Shown here: one piece after another, positions 1 through 8,380 of the stretch | How positions within the stretch are numbered: the first letter of the stretch is position 1 | Layout: each line of letters starts with the position of its first letter | Source: Chitinophaga horti | Lineage (GTDB): Bacteria; Bacteroidota; Bacteroidia; Chitinophagales; Chitinophagaceae | NCBI RefSeq assembly: GCF_022867795.2 | Contig: NZ_CP107006.1 | Location: 5,890,001 to 5,954,000 of the forward strand | Length of the DNA: 64,000 nucleotides | Reading direction: 5' to 3' | Notes under the pieces: model-generated | What the model saw: only the letters and a program-made list of their open reading frames with translations | The model's database searches: none | What the model was told of the DNA's origin: nothing | Made by a program: the position numbers and the translations under genes

Positions 1-21
1 CTTTGTAAGACAACCCCCGAT

Positions 22-1176
22 ATGGAGAATGTAATTATCGCTACCGTACTTAGTTTTGTTATAACCTATTTTTCAGTCCCCATCCTCATCAGGGTGGCCG
101 ATTTGAAGCATCTGTATGATGAACCTGACGAGCGGAAAGCGCACAAACATCGTATTCCAGCATTGGGTGGCGTGGGATTTTTCTCAGGCTTCCTGATCTC
201 AATTGCAGTGTGTATTCCTACGCAAAGTGCATCGCCGCTCCAATATTTCATGGCGGCTTACTTCATTATATTTATGGTTGGGCTTAAAGACGACCTGGTG
301 GGCCTGTCTCCCTTAAAGAAAGTAATTGGCCAGATGGCCGCTTCCTTCGCGATCATTTACCTCGGTAATCTCCAGATACACAACGCTTCAGGACTGTTCG
401 GCATCTACGATATGTCGCCGCACCTGAGTTCTCTGCTGACTTATTTCACTGTACTTGTTATCATCAACGCTTTTAACCTGATCGACGGGGTTGACGGTCA
501 GGCTGGCAGCATCGGTATGTTAGTATCTGCTATCCTGGGTGCTTACTTCCTGCATGTGGGTGAAACAGTGTACGCAGTAATGGGATTTTCACTGGCTGCG
601 GGTCTGGCAGGTTTTCTTATCTACAATATTTCACCAGCAAAAATATTCATGGGCGATACAGGCTCGCTGTTGATCGGCGCTGTTAATGCTATCCTCATCA
701 TCAAATTCATTGAAGTAGGTGGCAATCCGGCCAGCAAGATGCCAGTCGGATCTGTTCCTGCTGTAGCTTTCGGTATCCTTATCGTGCCTTTGTTCGATAC
801 GCTGCGCGTATTCTCGATCCGTATGATGAGAGGCCGTTCGCCCTTTTCCGCCGACCGTAACCACATTCACCACTACCTGCTTGCATTGGACCTTAACCAT
901 AGGCAAACAACCATGACCACGGTACTGGCTAATGCCGGTTTCATCGTAATGGTATTCGCTCTGCAGGGTATGGGAACTACGTCGCTGCTCATCTTCGAGC
1001 TGGGACTGGCCACTGGCCTTACTTACACTTTGTATCTCCTTAAAAAGAAACGTGCAGAAAAACTGGTGCGTGTAGCAGCGGAAGCTGCGGCCGCCGCAAC
1101 AGCAGAAGTAGCGCATGTTAGCAGCAAGGCCAAAATCCTTCGCGTTAGCACCGACGGCGTGCTGGAGAACAAATAG
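22..1176 (+). CDS. Undecaprenyl-phosphate sugar-1-phosphate transferase (WecA/TagO/MraY family)
   Basis: A 384-residue polytopic membrane protein of glycosyltransferase family 4. These enzymes move a sugar-1-phosphate from a UDP-sugar to undecaprenyl phosphate on the inner face of the cytoplasmic membrane, starting a cell-wall or surface polysaccharide. Visible signatures are the DD pair in GLKDDLVGL (about residues 88-96), NAFNLIDGVDG (about 151-161), KIFMGDTGSLLIG (about 210-222) and the DRNHIHH cytoplasmic loop (about 280). The pattern fits WecA/TagO better than MraY, because mur genes are not adjacent. The C-terminal tail is alanine-rich and charged. The gene stands alone ahead of frr. 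The exact sugar cannot be told from the sequence. Confidence 0.9.
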   Translation: MENVIIATVLSFVITYFSVPILIRVADLKHLYDEPDERKAHKHRIPALGGVGFFSGFLISIAVCIPTQSASPLQYFMAAYFIIFMVGLKDDLVGLSPLKKVIGQMAASFAIIYLGNLQIHNASGLFGIYDMSPHLSSLLTYFTVLVIINAFNLIDGVDGQAGSIGMLVSAILGAYFLHVGETVYAVMGFSLAAGLAGFLIYNISPAKIFMGDTGSLLIGAVNAILIIKFIEVGGNPASKMPVGSVPAVAFGILIVPLFDTLRVFSIRMMRGRSPFSADRNHIHHYLLALDLNHRQTTMTTVLANAGFIVMVFALQGMGTTSLLIFELGLATGLTYTLYLLKKKRAEKLVRVAAEAAAAATAEVAHVSSKAKILRVSTDGVLENK

Positions 1177-1230
1177 GCTTTTACTCCGCCGAAAACATAT
1201 TGTCCGCTCATCCTCACCAATTTATACGAA

Positions 1231-1274
1231 TCATCAAACGCCTTTTGATGATTAAAATAATTCATGTAGGTTTG
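1231..1274 (+). promoter_or_regulatory. Consensus Bacteroidota promoter of frr with overlapping inverted repeat
   Basis: TTTG at 1244-1247 and TAGGTTTG at 1267-1274 are separated by exactly 19 bp, which is the Bacteroidota primary sigma consensus (TTTG-N19-TAnnTTTG). The -33 box is also the start of the right arm of a perfect 8-bp inverted repeat, TCATCAAA (1231-1238) and TTTGATGA (1244-1251). A protein bound there, or a hairpin ending the upstream transcript, would touch the promoter. The promoter reading is strong; a regulatory role for the repeat is inference. Confidence 0.75.
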
Positions 1275-1298
1275 CAAGCACTTTAAGTTTTTATTCTT

Positions 1299-1862
1299 AT
1301 GCAAGACGATCTTAACTTAGTTCTGGATGATGCCCGCGATACAATGGATAAAGCCATTGCACACCTCGAAACTGAACTGACGAAAATTCGCGCCGGCAAA
1401 GCCAATCCCCAGATACTGGATGGTATCACGGTTGATTATTATGGCGCTCCAACGCTTATCGGTCAGGTAGCTAACGTAAGTGTGGCCGACGCAAGAACGC
1501 TCACCATTCAGCCTTGGGAAAAGAATATGTTACAGCCCATCGAAAGGGCAATTATCGCTTCTAATATCGGCCTCAACCCGCAGAATGATGGCCTCATCAT
1601 TCGCCTGTTCCTGCCGCCACTTACCGAAGAAAGAAGGAAGGAGCTCGTGAAAAGGGTGAATGCAGAAGGTGAACATGGCAAAGTAGCGGTTCGTAACATC
1701 CGCCGCGACGCCATCGAATCGATCAAAAAACTGCAGAAAGATGGTTTGAGCGAAGATATCGCGAAAGGCGCTGAAGGTGATGTGCAACAACTTACTGACA
1801 AATACATTGCGCTGGTTGATAAACATTGCGCTGCAAAAGATAAAGAGATCATGGCTATCTAA
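1299..1862 (+). CDS. frr: Ribosome recycling factor
   Basis: A 187-residue protein matching ribosome recycling factor over its full usual length (about 185). It works with EF-G to split post-termination ribosomes in the cytoplasm. Landmarks are the N-terminal helix AHLETELTKIRAGKANPQIL, the segment YYGAPTLIGQVANVSVADARTLTIQPW, and the C-terminal part with LPPLTEERRKELVKRV and VRNIRRDAIESIKKL. The ATG at 1299 lies 25 bp after a consensus promoter, and a strong terminator follows the stop codon, so it is probably a single-gene transcription unit. Confidence 0.98.
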   Translation: MQDDLNLVLDDARDTMDKAIAHLETELTKIRAGKANPQILDGITVDYYGAPTLIGQVANVSVADARTLTIQPWEKNMLQPIERAIIASNIGLNPQNDGLIIRLFLPPLTEERRKELVKRVNAEGEHGKVAVRNIRRDAIESIKKLQKDGLSEDIAKGAEGDVQQLTDKYIALVDKHCAAKDKEIMAI

Positions 1863-1888
1863 GCCCTGCTAGTCGATTTCATTGTAAG

Positions 1889-1916
1889 GCGGGACCAACA
1901 GGTCCCGCTTTTTTTA
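1889..1916 (+). terminator. Rho-independent terminator after frr
   Basis: A perfect 8-bp stem GCGGGACC / GGTCCCGC with loop AACA is followed by seven T. It lies 27 bp after the frr stop codon. Confidence 0.9.
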
Positions 1917-1944
1917 TTACATTTATCGACATAAAAGTAACCGT

Positions 1945-2694
1945 ATGCCCCCGTTAAAGTTGTCGAAAATAAGCACCAAGGCCCCGGCCAAGCTGGATAA
2001 AGAACATACCAAGGCCGATACGGTGAAGATATTGAACGAGTTGGACGAGCTGCAAAATCTCCTCTTCGCCGAACATAAACATTCGCTTTTGGTCGTACTG
2101 CAAGGCATGGATGCCAGTGGTAAAGATGGGGTGATCCGTAACGTGTTCGGGAAATTAAATCCGCAGGGTGTGCAGGTGCATTCCTTCAAAGCACCCACCG
2201 AAGAGGAGAAGAGCCACGACTTCCTGTGGCGCATCCACCGGGTGGCACCGGGTAAAGGCAATATTTGCCTCTTTAACCGCTCGCACTACGAAGATGTATT
2301 GATCCAGCGCGTTCACCAGTGGATCGACAAGGCTACGGTAAAAAAGCGTTTCGCTGCCATCAACGACTTCGAACGACTGCTCACACAACATAACGATACC
2401 CATATCCTCAAATTTTATCTCCATATTTCGCCGGAAGAGCAGCAGGAGCGCCTGAGTGAACGCATGCAGGACCCGCGTAAGATGTGGAAGTACAATGCGA
2501 ACGATTTTGAGGAGGCAAAGCGGTGGGATGATTACCGCAAAGCTTATGAAGACGCGTTTGAACACTGCAACGACGTACCCTGGACCATCGTGCCCGCTGA
2601 TCAGAACTGGTATAAAGAATATGTAATCGCCAAAGCCGTGAGAGATACCCTGGTAAAGCTGAAGATGCAATACCCTGGCCTTAAAAAGCCATAA
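1945..2694 (+). CDS. ppk2: Polyphosphate kinase 2 family protein
   Basis: A 249-residue single-domain PPK2 protein. The family transfers phosphate between polyphosphate and nucleoside mono- or diphosphates. The Walker A loop GMDASGKDG is at about residues 53-61, Walker B is in NICLFNRSHYEDVLI (about 106-120), and the lid has the RWDDYRKAYEDAF segment (about 193-205). The string FKAPTEEEKSHDFLWRIH is typical of the class III-like branch, members of which can phosphorylate both AMP and ADP; placing this protein in that class is an inference from these strings. It is a single gene between the frr terminator and mscL. Confidence 0.93.
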   Translation: MPPLKLSKISTKAPAKLDKEHTKADTVKILNELDELQNLLFAEHKHSLLVVLQGMDASGKDGVIRNVFGKLNPQGVQVHSFKAPTEEEKSHDFLWRIHRVAPGKGNICLFNRSHYEDVLIQRVHQWIDKATVKKRFAAINDFERLLTQHNDTHILKFYLHISPEEQQERLSERMQDPRKMWKYNANDFEEAKRWDDYRKAYEDAFEHCNDVPWTIVPADQNWYKEYVIAKAVRDTLVKLKMQYPGLKKP

Positions 2695-2770
2695 AATAAT
2701 ATAGATCGCGAGAACAAAATGTTAATATCGCGTGTTTTTTCGGGAGAACACTAACCTTAAACCATACAAC

Positions 2771-3157
2771 ATGTCATTTTTTAAAGAGTTTAAAGAGTTT
2801 GCTACGAAAGGGAATGTGATTGACCTTGCAGTCGGTGTAGTAATCGGTGCTGCATTTGGTAAGATCGTAAACGCCCTTGTTGAAAATATCATTATGCCAT
2901 TGGTCGGTATCCTTATCGGCGGCTTTGATTTCAAAGGCTGGATGATCAAAGTAGGATCTGCCGAAGTGAAATACGGCATCTTCATCCAGGTGTTCATCGA
3001 GTTTATCGTTATTGCCTTTGCTATATTCCTGGTAATCAAAACCATCAACAGGTTTAAAAAGAAAGAGGAAGCCGCGCCCGCAGCTCCTGCCGGTCCTACA
3101 ACTGAAGAGAAATTGCTGATGGAGATCAGAGATGCCATTAAGCAGAAAAATGTTTAA
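2771..3157 (+). CDS. mscL: Large-conductance mechanosensitive channel
   Basis: A 128-residue MscL. It forms a homopentameric pore in the inner membrane that opens under osmotic downshock. The N-terminal amphipathic helix MSFFKEFKEFATKGNVIDLAVGVVIGAAFGKIVNALV runs into TM1, an extracellular loop (about 46-65) follows, TM2 is FIEFIVIAFAIFLVIKTIN, and the C-terminal helix ends in EEKLLMEIRDAIK. The ATG at 2771 was chosen because an upstream in-frame alternative at 2732 would add 13 residues that family members do not have. Only 17 bp separate it from the following DUF3078 gene. Confidence 0.97.
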   Translation: MSFFKEFKEFATKGNVIDLAVGVVIGAAFGKIVNALVENIIMPLVGILIGGFDFKGWMIKVGSAEVKYGIFIQVFIEFIVIAFAIFLVIKTINRFKKKEEAAPAAPAGPTTEEKLLMEIRDAIKQKNV

Positions 3158-3174
3158 ATAAACCTTAAGAAACA

Positions 3175-4113
3175 ATGAAGAAATTTGGTTTGTTCACCGC
3201 CCTGCTACTGGCGGTGAACCTGCTTTATGGGCAAGTCGAGTTAAAAAAAGCCCGGGAAGAGAACTGGAAAAAGATCAAGCGCAACGAGAGCGATACTTCA
3301 CACAAATTCTGGAAAAAGGGTGGTACGTTCAACCTCAATGTTAACCAGGGTTCACTCACCAACTGGGCTGCGGGTGGTGATAAGTTCTCGCTCTCCGCCG
3401 GGGCGACCCTCTCCGTATTTGCTAACTATACTAAAGGCCGGCATGAGTGGGATAATACCCTCGATCTGGCTTACGGTTATGTAAAAACGACCAGCCTGGG
3501 TATGCGTAAAAGCGACGATCGTATTGACCTTACCACTAAATATGGCTATGATGTTGGCAACAACTGGTATGCCAGCGGCCTCTTTAACTTGCGCACACAG
3601 TTCGCCAACGGTTACCTGTACCCGACCGATAGTACGAGAGACCTGGTGTCTAAATTCTTTTCACCGGCGTACATTTTACTCTCTCCCGGTTTGGATTACA
3701 AGCCGAACAAAGAGTTTTCCCTCTTTATATCGCCGGTGACCGGCCGCTGGGTCGCCGTGCTGGACGATACACTCTCTGCCAGGGGCGCTTACGGTGTGGA
3801 TACTGGTAAACACGTGAAAAGTGAGTTTGGTGCTTACCTGTCCGCTAACTGGAATAAGGAGATCGCTAAAAACATTGTATATAAAACCAAGCTGGAACTG
3901 TTTTCCAACTATAAACAGAACCCCGGTAATATAGACGTGTTCTGGACCAACGTATTGTCGATGAAGGTGAACAAATACCTGTCGGCAACGGTGAGCCTGG
4001 ACATGATCTATGACGATGATGTGAAGGTGTTCGAAAACAAGGCTACTGGCGTAATGGGGCCCCGGCTACAGGTAAAACAGGTGATCGGAGTGGGCTTTGC
4101 GGCCATCTTCTGA
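3175..4113 (+). CDS. DUF3078 family exported protein
   Basis: A 312-residue protein with a clear signal peptide (MKKFGLFTALLLAVNLLYGQ), so it is exported. The rest reads as alternating beta strands rich in aromatic residues (NLNVNQGSLTNWAAGGDKFSLSAG, WDNTLDLAYGYVKT, FFSPAYILLSPGLDYKP) and ends in a hydrophobic aromatic residue, as outer-membrane beta barrels do. It resembles the DUF3078 family of Bacteroidota; no biochemical role is known to me. The 17-bp gap after mscL suggests co-transcription. Confidence 0.85.
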   Translation: MKKFGLFTALLLAVNLLYGQVELKKAREENWKKIKRNESDTSHKFWKKGGTFNLNVNQGSLTNWAAGGDKFSLSAGATLSVFANYTKGRHEWDNTLDLAYGYVKTTSLGMRKSDDRIDLTTKYGYDVGNNWYASGLFNLRTQFANGYLYPTDSTRDLVSKFFSPAYILLSPGLDYKPNKEFSLFISPVTGRWVAVLDDTLSARGAYGVDTGKHVKSEFGAYLSANWNKEIAKNIVYKTKLELFSNYKQNPGNIDVFWTNVLSMKVNKYLSATVSLDMIYDDDVKVFENKATGVMGPRLQVKQVIGVGFAAIF

Positions 4114-4130
4114 TTCCCGGAAAATTATGC

Positions 4131-4175
4131 TATTTTTGATAAACCTGCTGGCGTAAACAGCAGGTTTATTATTTC
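4131..4175 (+). promoter_or_regulatory. TATTTTTG -7 box and long hairpin between DUF3078 gene and scpA
   Basis: TATTTTTG at 4131-4138 fits the Bacteroidota -7 box, without a good -33 TTTG at 19 bp. It is followed directly by an 11-bp perfect inverted repeat, TAAACCTGCTG (4140-4150) and CAGCAGGTTTA (4158-4168), then TTATTT. The hairpin may end the mscL-DUF3078 transcript, or form the 5' end of the scpA message. Confidence 0.5.
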
Positions 4176-4197
4176 TAACTAACTTATATTCAACATA

Positions 4198-4989
4198 TTG
4201 GCAGACCAGGAGATATACAAAATAAAGCTCGCCCAGTTCGAAGGTCCGTTTGACCTGCTGCTGTTCTTTATCGAGAGGGATGAGCTGGATATCTACAACA
4301 TCCCCATCAGCGGTATCACCCGCGACTTCCTGGATTACATCCACCAGATGGAGTCGCTGAATATTGAGCTGGCCAGTGAGTTCATCCTGTTTGTGAGTAC
4401 ATTGATGCGCATCAAGGCAAAAATGTTACTGCCACGTAAGGAGCTGGACGAGCAGGGTAATGAGATCGATCCACGTATGGAGCTGGTGGACAAGATCCTG
4501 GAATACAAACGTTACAAGCAGGCTGCCATTGAGCTGGCGGAGAAGGAAGCCGAGCGTATGTTGCAGATCAAACGTGGCAACATTGCGAAGGAACTTGCGC
4601 TGATCGGTGAAATGACCAGCGAAGGTACCGAAGTGCAGACCCTCACCCTGTTCAAGCTCACCAAAACATTCGAAAAGGTGATGCAGCGGGTTAAGGAGCG
4701 CAACAATAAGCCCCAGCACGTTGTTTACAAATACGACTACACCATGGAGGGCTCGCGCCAATACATGATGGAGCTGGCGGCAGGCGAACGTACGATGGCT
4801 TTTGAAAAGATATTCGATCATTGTAAGGACAGGATACATGCCATCTTCCTGTTTCTCGGTATGCTCGAGCTGGTGCAGGCGAAGTACCTGTCTATCATGG
4901 TGGGCGAAGGCCGCAATAACTTTATTATTGATTATATAGATCCCGCTGACCGTCCGGAAGAAGCTGAGCCGGTTGTATTCGATGATTGA
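4198..4989 (+). CDS. scpA: Segregation and condensation protein A
   Basis: A 263-residue ScpA kleisin, which bridges the SMC heads together with ScpB in the chromosome condensin. The N-terminal block YKIKLAQFEGPFDLLLFFIERDELDIYNIPI is the standard ScpA start, followed by ASEFILFVSTLMRIKAKMLLP; the C-terminal winged-helix region contains VQAKYLSIMVGEG. The start is a TTG at 4198; no in-frame ATG lies close to the conserved N terminus. The stop overlaps the ATG of the downstream AraC gene by 8 bp. scpB is not in this window. Confidence 0.95.
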   Translation: MADQEIYKIKLAQFEGPFDLLLFFIERDELDIYNIPISGITRDFLDYIHQMESLNIELASEFILFVSTLMRIKAKMLLPRKELDEQGNEIDPRMELVDKILEYKRYKQAAIELAEKEAERMLQIKRGNIAKELALIGEMTSEGTEVQTLTLFKLTKTFEKVMQRVKERNNKPQHVVYKYDYTMEGSRQYMMELAAGERTMAFEKIFDHCKDRIHAIFLFLGMLELVQAKYLSIMVGEGRNNFIIDYIDPADRPEEAEPVVFDD

Positions 4990-5902
4990 TAAACGTGAAC
5001 ATATAGAGATCGTTAGCCTGCCCGATTATGGCCAGGACGAAGCGCCGTTCATCGTATCTTCCATCTGCACACTGGGTGATACTTTTTTTGAACACAACGC
5101 TTCTCCGCATCGCCACGACTTCTATTCCATCTATTGGGTGCGCACCGGGCACCTGCGTCATACTATCGATACGGTTACCCACGAAGTATCCGGCAATACG
5201 CTGTTCTTCCTCGCACCGGGGCAGGTACACAAGATGGAGTTTTCTGATAAAGCCGATGGATATATGATTGCGTTTCACGACGCTTTTATGTGCCTGAAAG
5301 ATCAGGCGCAGCTTTCGTCGGGCATTAACTCCGGGTTGTTCTTCAATAACCACTTCAGTTCCGTGCTAACCATGCCGGACGAGCAGCAAGCCGATTTTGA
5401 GTGGCTGGTAAAAACCATGGTGAAAGAAATAGAGCGCAAGGATAATGATTACGAAAGCGCCTTTCACGGCCTGCTGCGTTATTTCCTGGTGCTCTCGTCC
5501 CGAATACAGAATGCGGTGGATACACTGGCACCCGACACCCACTTGTCGCACAACAGTTCTTTATTCCTGCAGTTCAAAACACTCATCGAAGAAAAGTTCC
5601 GCGACCTGAAGAACGTGTCTGACTATGCAGGTTTACTGCATATTAAACCGGTGTTGCTGAATGAGGTGAGCAAACAATTATCCGGCATCACCGCAGGGGA
5701 ACATATCCGCAACCGTATCATCCTGGAGGCGCAGCGTTACCTGTACAACACCGATCTTACGGCAAAAGAAATTGCCTATAACCTGGGCTTTGAAGATCCA
5801 CATTACTTCAGCAGGTTTTTTAAGAAATATACCAACCAAACTCCCTCCGAGTTTAAAGAAGCTTCGCGCGTAAACGGCGTGTTTACGCATCAGCAGGCGT
5901 GA
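4982..5902 (+). CDS. AraC family transcriptional regulator
   Basis: A 306-residue regulator with an N-terminal cupin-like sensing domain (HRHDFYSIYWVRTGHLRHTID, about 36-56; LFFLAPGQVHKME) and a C-terminal AraC DNA-binding domain with two helix-turn-helix units, the second signed by YNLGFEDPHYFSRFFKKYTNQTPSEF (about 265-290). The ATG at 4982 overlaps the end of scpA in the ATGATTGA arrangement. It sits directly upstream of a block of stress/redox genes, and two matching 33-bp sites lie before the two pirin genes there, so it is the likely regulator of that block. The target assignment is inference. Confidence 0.9.
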   Translation: MIDKREHIEIVSLPDYGQDEAPFIVSSICTLGDTFFEHNASPHRHDFYSIYWVRTGHLRHTIDTVTHEVSGNTLFFLAPGQVHKMEFSDKADGYMIAFHDAFMCLKDQAQLSSGINSGLFFNNHFSSVLTMPDEQQADFEWLVKTMVKEIERKDNDYESAFHGLLRYFLVLSSRIQNAVDTLAPDTHLSHNSSLFLQFKTLIEEKFRDLKNVSDYAGLLHIKPVLLNEVSKQLSGITAGEHIRNRIILEAQRYLYNTDLTAKEIAYNLGFEDPHYFSRFFKKYTNQTPSEFKEASRVNGVFTHQQA

Positions 5903-5923
5903 TCCCTTCACGCCTGTTTATTT
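5894..5923 (+). terminator. Terminator overlapping the AraC gene stop codon
   Basis: A perfect 8-bp stem CAGGCGTG / CACGCCTG (5894-5901, 5909-5916) followed by TTTATTT. The left arm contains the last bases of the AraC gene and its stop codon. Confidence 0.75.
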
Positions 5924-6027
5924 CCCACTATCTGTACATGTACCCCCGTTAATCCGCCAACTTTCGCTGCTTATTACCCATTAACTTCATTATTCGTTGA
6001 TAATCAATGCTGATTTTGGTCGCAGTG

Positions 6028-6089
6028 AAAAAGTACACCACTAACAGCAAATAGTCCATTTAAGATAGATGTTGTAACGCGTACTTTTG
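6028..6089 (+). promoter_or_regulatory. Conserved 33-bp operator (copy 1) abutting the pirin promoter
   Basis: AAAAAGTACACCA (6028-6040), GCAAAT (6047-6052) and GTCCATT (6054-6060) recur with the same overall length at 8850-8882 before the second pirin gene. The last bases of the element merge with the -33 position, and TACTTTTG (6082-6089) is a good -7 box 22 bp after the element. This is the geometry of an activator site touching RNA polymerase. The neighbouring AraC regulator is the most likely ligand; that part is inference. Confidence 0.7.
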
Positions 6090-6119
6090 TGTAGTCATTA
6101 AGAAAAAAGGAGTTCGACA

Positions 6120-6992
6120 ATGAAAACAAGCAAAGAAGTAACTCAGGTGTATAAGGGTTCTAAACCGAACATGGTCGGCGACGGCTTTAGGGTACAGAAC
6201 CTGTTTCCCAGGGGTAATCGCATCGGGAAGGCCATTAGTCCGTTCTTTTTGCTTGATTATGCTGCTCCGGTTTATTTTCCGCCTACCGACAAGGCTCGTG
6301 GCGTTGACCAGCACCCGCACCGTGGGTTTGAAACTGTGACGATCGTTTACCAGGGTGCGTTGGAACACCGCGATTCAACCGGCGCATATGGAAAGCTGCG
6401 CGAAGGAGATGTACAGTGGATGACCGCTGCCTCCGGCATCGTGCACGAAGAAAAACATGAGACCGAGTTTTCCCGCAAGGGCGGCACCATTGAAATGGCA
6501 CAATTGTGGGTCAATCTGCCCAAGGCACATAAAATGAACAAGCCCGGCTATCAAACGCTGCTGCGTGAAGACATACCCGTAAAGTCATGGGAAGATGGCA
6601 GCCAGTTGCGTGTGATCGCAGGCGAGTTCGAAGGCTTGTACGGTCCCGCACGTACGTTTACACCCATCAACGTGTACGACGTGCAGCTGAAGATGGGCCG
6701 CAACATCACCATCAAACTGCCGGAAGGTTATAACACCGGCATCGTTGTACTGAAGGGAGAGGCGGAGTTCAACGAAACACATATCTCCAAAGAGGTAGAG
6801 ATCGTAAGTTTTGGAAATGAAGGTGAGGAAATAAACATTACCGCTGTTTCCGATGTTTCTCTCCTGGTATTAAACGGAGAGCCTATCAACGAACCGGTGT
6901 TTGCTTACGGACCTTTCCTCATGAACACGCAAGAAGAAATTACGCAGGCGATACAGGATTATAGCGAAGGCAGACTGGGACGATTAAACTAA
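6120..6992 (+). CDS. Pirin family protein
   Basis: A 290-residue bicupin of the pirin family. Characterised members bind iron; some are quercetin 2,3-dioxygenases and others are redox or stress factors. The N-terminal cupin has the metal motif HPHRGFETV (about 61-69) and the second histidine/glutamate pair in GIVHEEKHETEF (about 105-116); the C-terminal cupin is the usual shortened one (YNTGIVVLKGEAEF). AAGGAG before the ATG at 6120 is a possible ribosome-binding site. It opens a run of same-strand stress genes and is preceded by a conserved operator. Physiological substrate unknown. Confidence 0.93.
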   Translation: MKTSKEVTQVYKGSKPNMVGDGFRVQNLFPRGNRIGKAISPFFLLDYAAPVYFPPTDKARGVDQHPHRGFETVTIVYQGALEHRDSTGAYGKLREGDVQWMTAASGIVHEEKHETEFSRKGGTIEMAQLWVNLPKAHKMNKPGYQTLLREDIPVKSWEDGSQLRVIAGEFEGLYGPARTFTPINVYDVQLKMGRNITIKLPEGYNTGIVVLKGEAEFNETHISKEVEIVSFGNEGEEINITAVSDVSLLVLNGEPINEPVFAYGPFLMNTQEEITQAIQDYSEGRLGRLN

Positions 6993-7040
6993 TAACAATA
7001 TAACTCACATCTTATCTTAAAAAATTAAAACTTAAACACA

Positions 7041-7568
7041 ATGGCAACCTGGAAAATTGATGCTTCACACAGCGAAATCGAATTTAAAGTAAAACACCTG
7101 ATGATCACGAACGTGAATGGTTTCTTTACTGATTATGACGCTACTGTAGAAGCCGCCAATGATGATTTTACCGATGCTAAAATCACTTTCGAAGCGAAAG
7201 TGGACAGCATCAACACGAAGAACGAGCAGCGCGATGGTCACCTGAAAAGTGATGACTTCTTTAACGCCGCTGAGTTCCCGGTGATCAAATTTGAATCTAC
7301 CAGCATCGTTAAGAAAGATAACGAACATTATAAACTGAACGGTAACCTTACCATCCGTGACAATACTAAACCGGTAGAACTGGATGTAGAGTACGCAGGT
7401 GTAACAGTAGACCCATGGGGTCAGACGAAAGCAGGCTTTGAGCTTTCCGGCAAAATCAGCCGTAAAGAGTTCGGTCTGAAATGGACGGCTACAACAGAAG
7501 CGGGTGGTATTGTGGTAAGTGACGACGTGAAATTGCTGGCGAACGTTCAGCTGATTAAACAAGCTTAA
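7041..7568 (+). CDS. YceI family protein
   Basis: A 175-residue lipocalin-like YceI protein. The family binds isoprenoid chains in a beta barrel and is often induced by base or oxidative stress. The start WKIDASHSEIEFKVKHLMITNVNGFF is diagnostic, followed by HLKSDDFFNAAEFPVIKFEST and the end WGQTKAGFELSGKISRKEFGL. Unlike E. coli YceI there is no signal peptide, so the protein is probably cytoplasmic. It lies 49 bp after the pirin gene and 12 bp before the nitroreductase. Confidence 0.95.
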   Translation: MATWKIDASHSEIEFKVKHLMITNVNGFFTDYDATVEAANDDFTDAKITFEAKVDSINTKNEQRDGHLKSDDFFNAAEFPVIKFESTSIVKKDNEHYKLNGNLTIRDNTKPVELDVEYAGVTVDPWGQTKAGFELSGKISRKEFGLKWTATTEAGGIVVSDDVKLLANVQLIKQA

Positions 7569-7579
7569 TTCTTTGTCTT

Positions 7580-8209
7580 ATGGATATTCTTGAAAAGCTG
7601 TCGTGGCGCTACGCTACGAAGAAGTTTGATCCGGTGAAGAGACTGAGTGCTGCGCAGTTAGATAGAATACTCAAGGCTACCAATCTCTCAGCATCCTCTT
7701 ATGGATTGCAACCCTACAAGGTAATAGTGGTACAGGATCCGGTGATCAGGGAAAAATTGAAAGCAGTATCGAACAACCAGTCACAGATAACAGATGCTTC
7801 GCACCTGGTGATTTTTGCAAGAGTGGATGAACTTGCCGATACGCATGTGGATGATTATGTGAAGTTGACTGCAACCACTCGTAACGTGGAAACGGATGCC
7901 CTGGAAGGTTTTGCGGCGATGATGAAAGGACAGATTCAAAAAATGGAGCATGAGAAAGCAGCAGTGTGGACCTCCAAGCAGGCATATATCGCCCTTGGCA
8001 CACTACTCACTGCCTGCGCGATCGAAGGAATCGACACCTGTCCGATGGAAGGGTTTAACGCCACCGCTTACGATGAAATTCTGGGACTGAGAGAAAGGAA
8101 CCTGCGCACCGTTGTATTGGCCGCAGTAGGCTTCCGCGCCGCTGACGATATTTATCAGCATAAACAGAAAGTACGGAAACCGCTGGAAGATTTTGTAGAA
8201 GTAGTGTAA
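7580..8209 (+). CDS. NAD(P)H-dependent oxidoreductase, nitroreductase family (NfsB-like)
   Basis: A 209-residue FMN-dependent nitroreductase-fold protein that would reduce nitro compounds or quinones in the cytoplasm as a homodimer. The opening LSWRYATKKFDPVKRLS and NLSASSYGLQPYKVIVV match the NfsB/YdgI type, and GIDTCPMEGFN with LAAVGFRAADD form the C-terminal FMN-binding part. The start codon is 12 bp from the YceI stop, so co-transcription with the upstream pirin is likely. A strong terminator follows. Confidence 0.92.
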   Translation: MDILEKLSWRYATKKFDPVKRLSAAQLDRILKATNLSASSYGLQPYKVIVVQDPVIREKLKAVSNNQSQITDASHLVIFARVDELADTHVDDYVKLTATTRNVETDALEGFAAMMKGQIQKMEHEKAAVWTSKQAYIALGTLLTACAIEGIDTCPMEGFNATAYDEILGLRERNLRTVVLAAVGFRAADDIYQHKQKVRKPLEDFVEVV

Positions 8210-8233
8210 AACGGTTGTCAGGAGTTAAGTGTG

Positions 8234-8267
8234 GCCGGGTAATGCTTGCATTGCCCGGCTTTTTATT
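8234..8267 (+). terminator. Terminator after the nitroreductase gene
   Basis: A 12-bp stem, GCCGGGTAATGC / GCATTGCCCGGC with one T-G pair and a 2-base junction, is followed by a T-rich tract. It closes the pirin-YceI-nitroreductase unit. Confidence 0.85.
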
Positions 8268-8380
8268 TATCTTTAACTTAACCCGCCGGCAATGATTAAC
8301 GGCATTACGTTTGCGGGTAAGAGTCCTTCCGAAATATCAATCTTTAAATATTATTCAATCACCCAAAAAAGCAAACTTCC

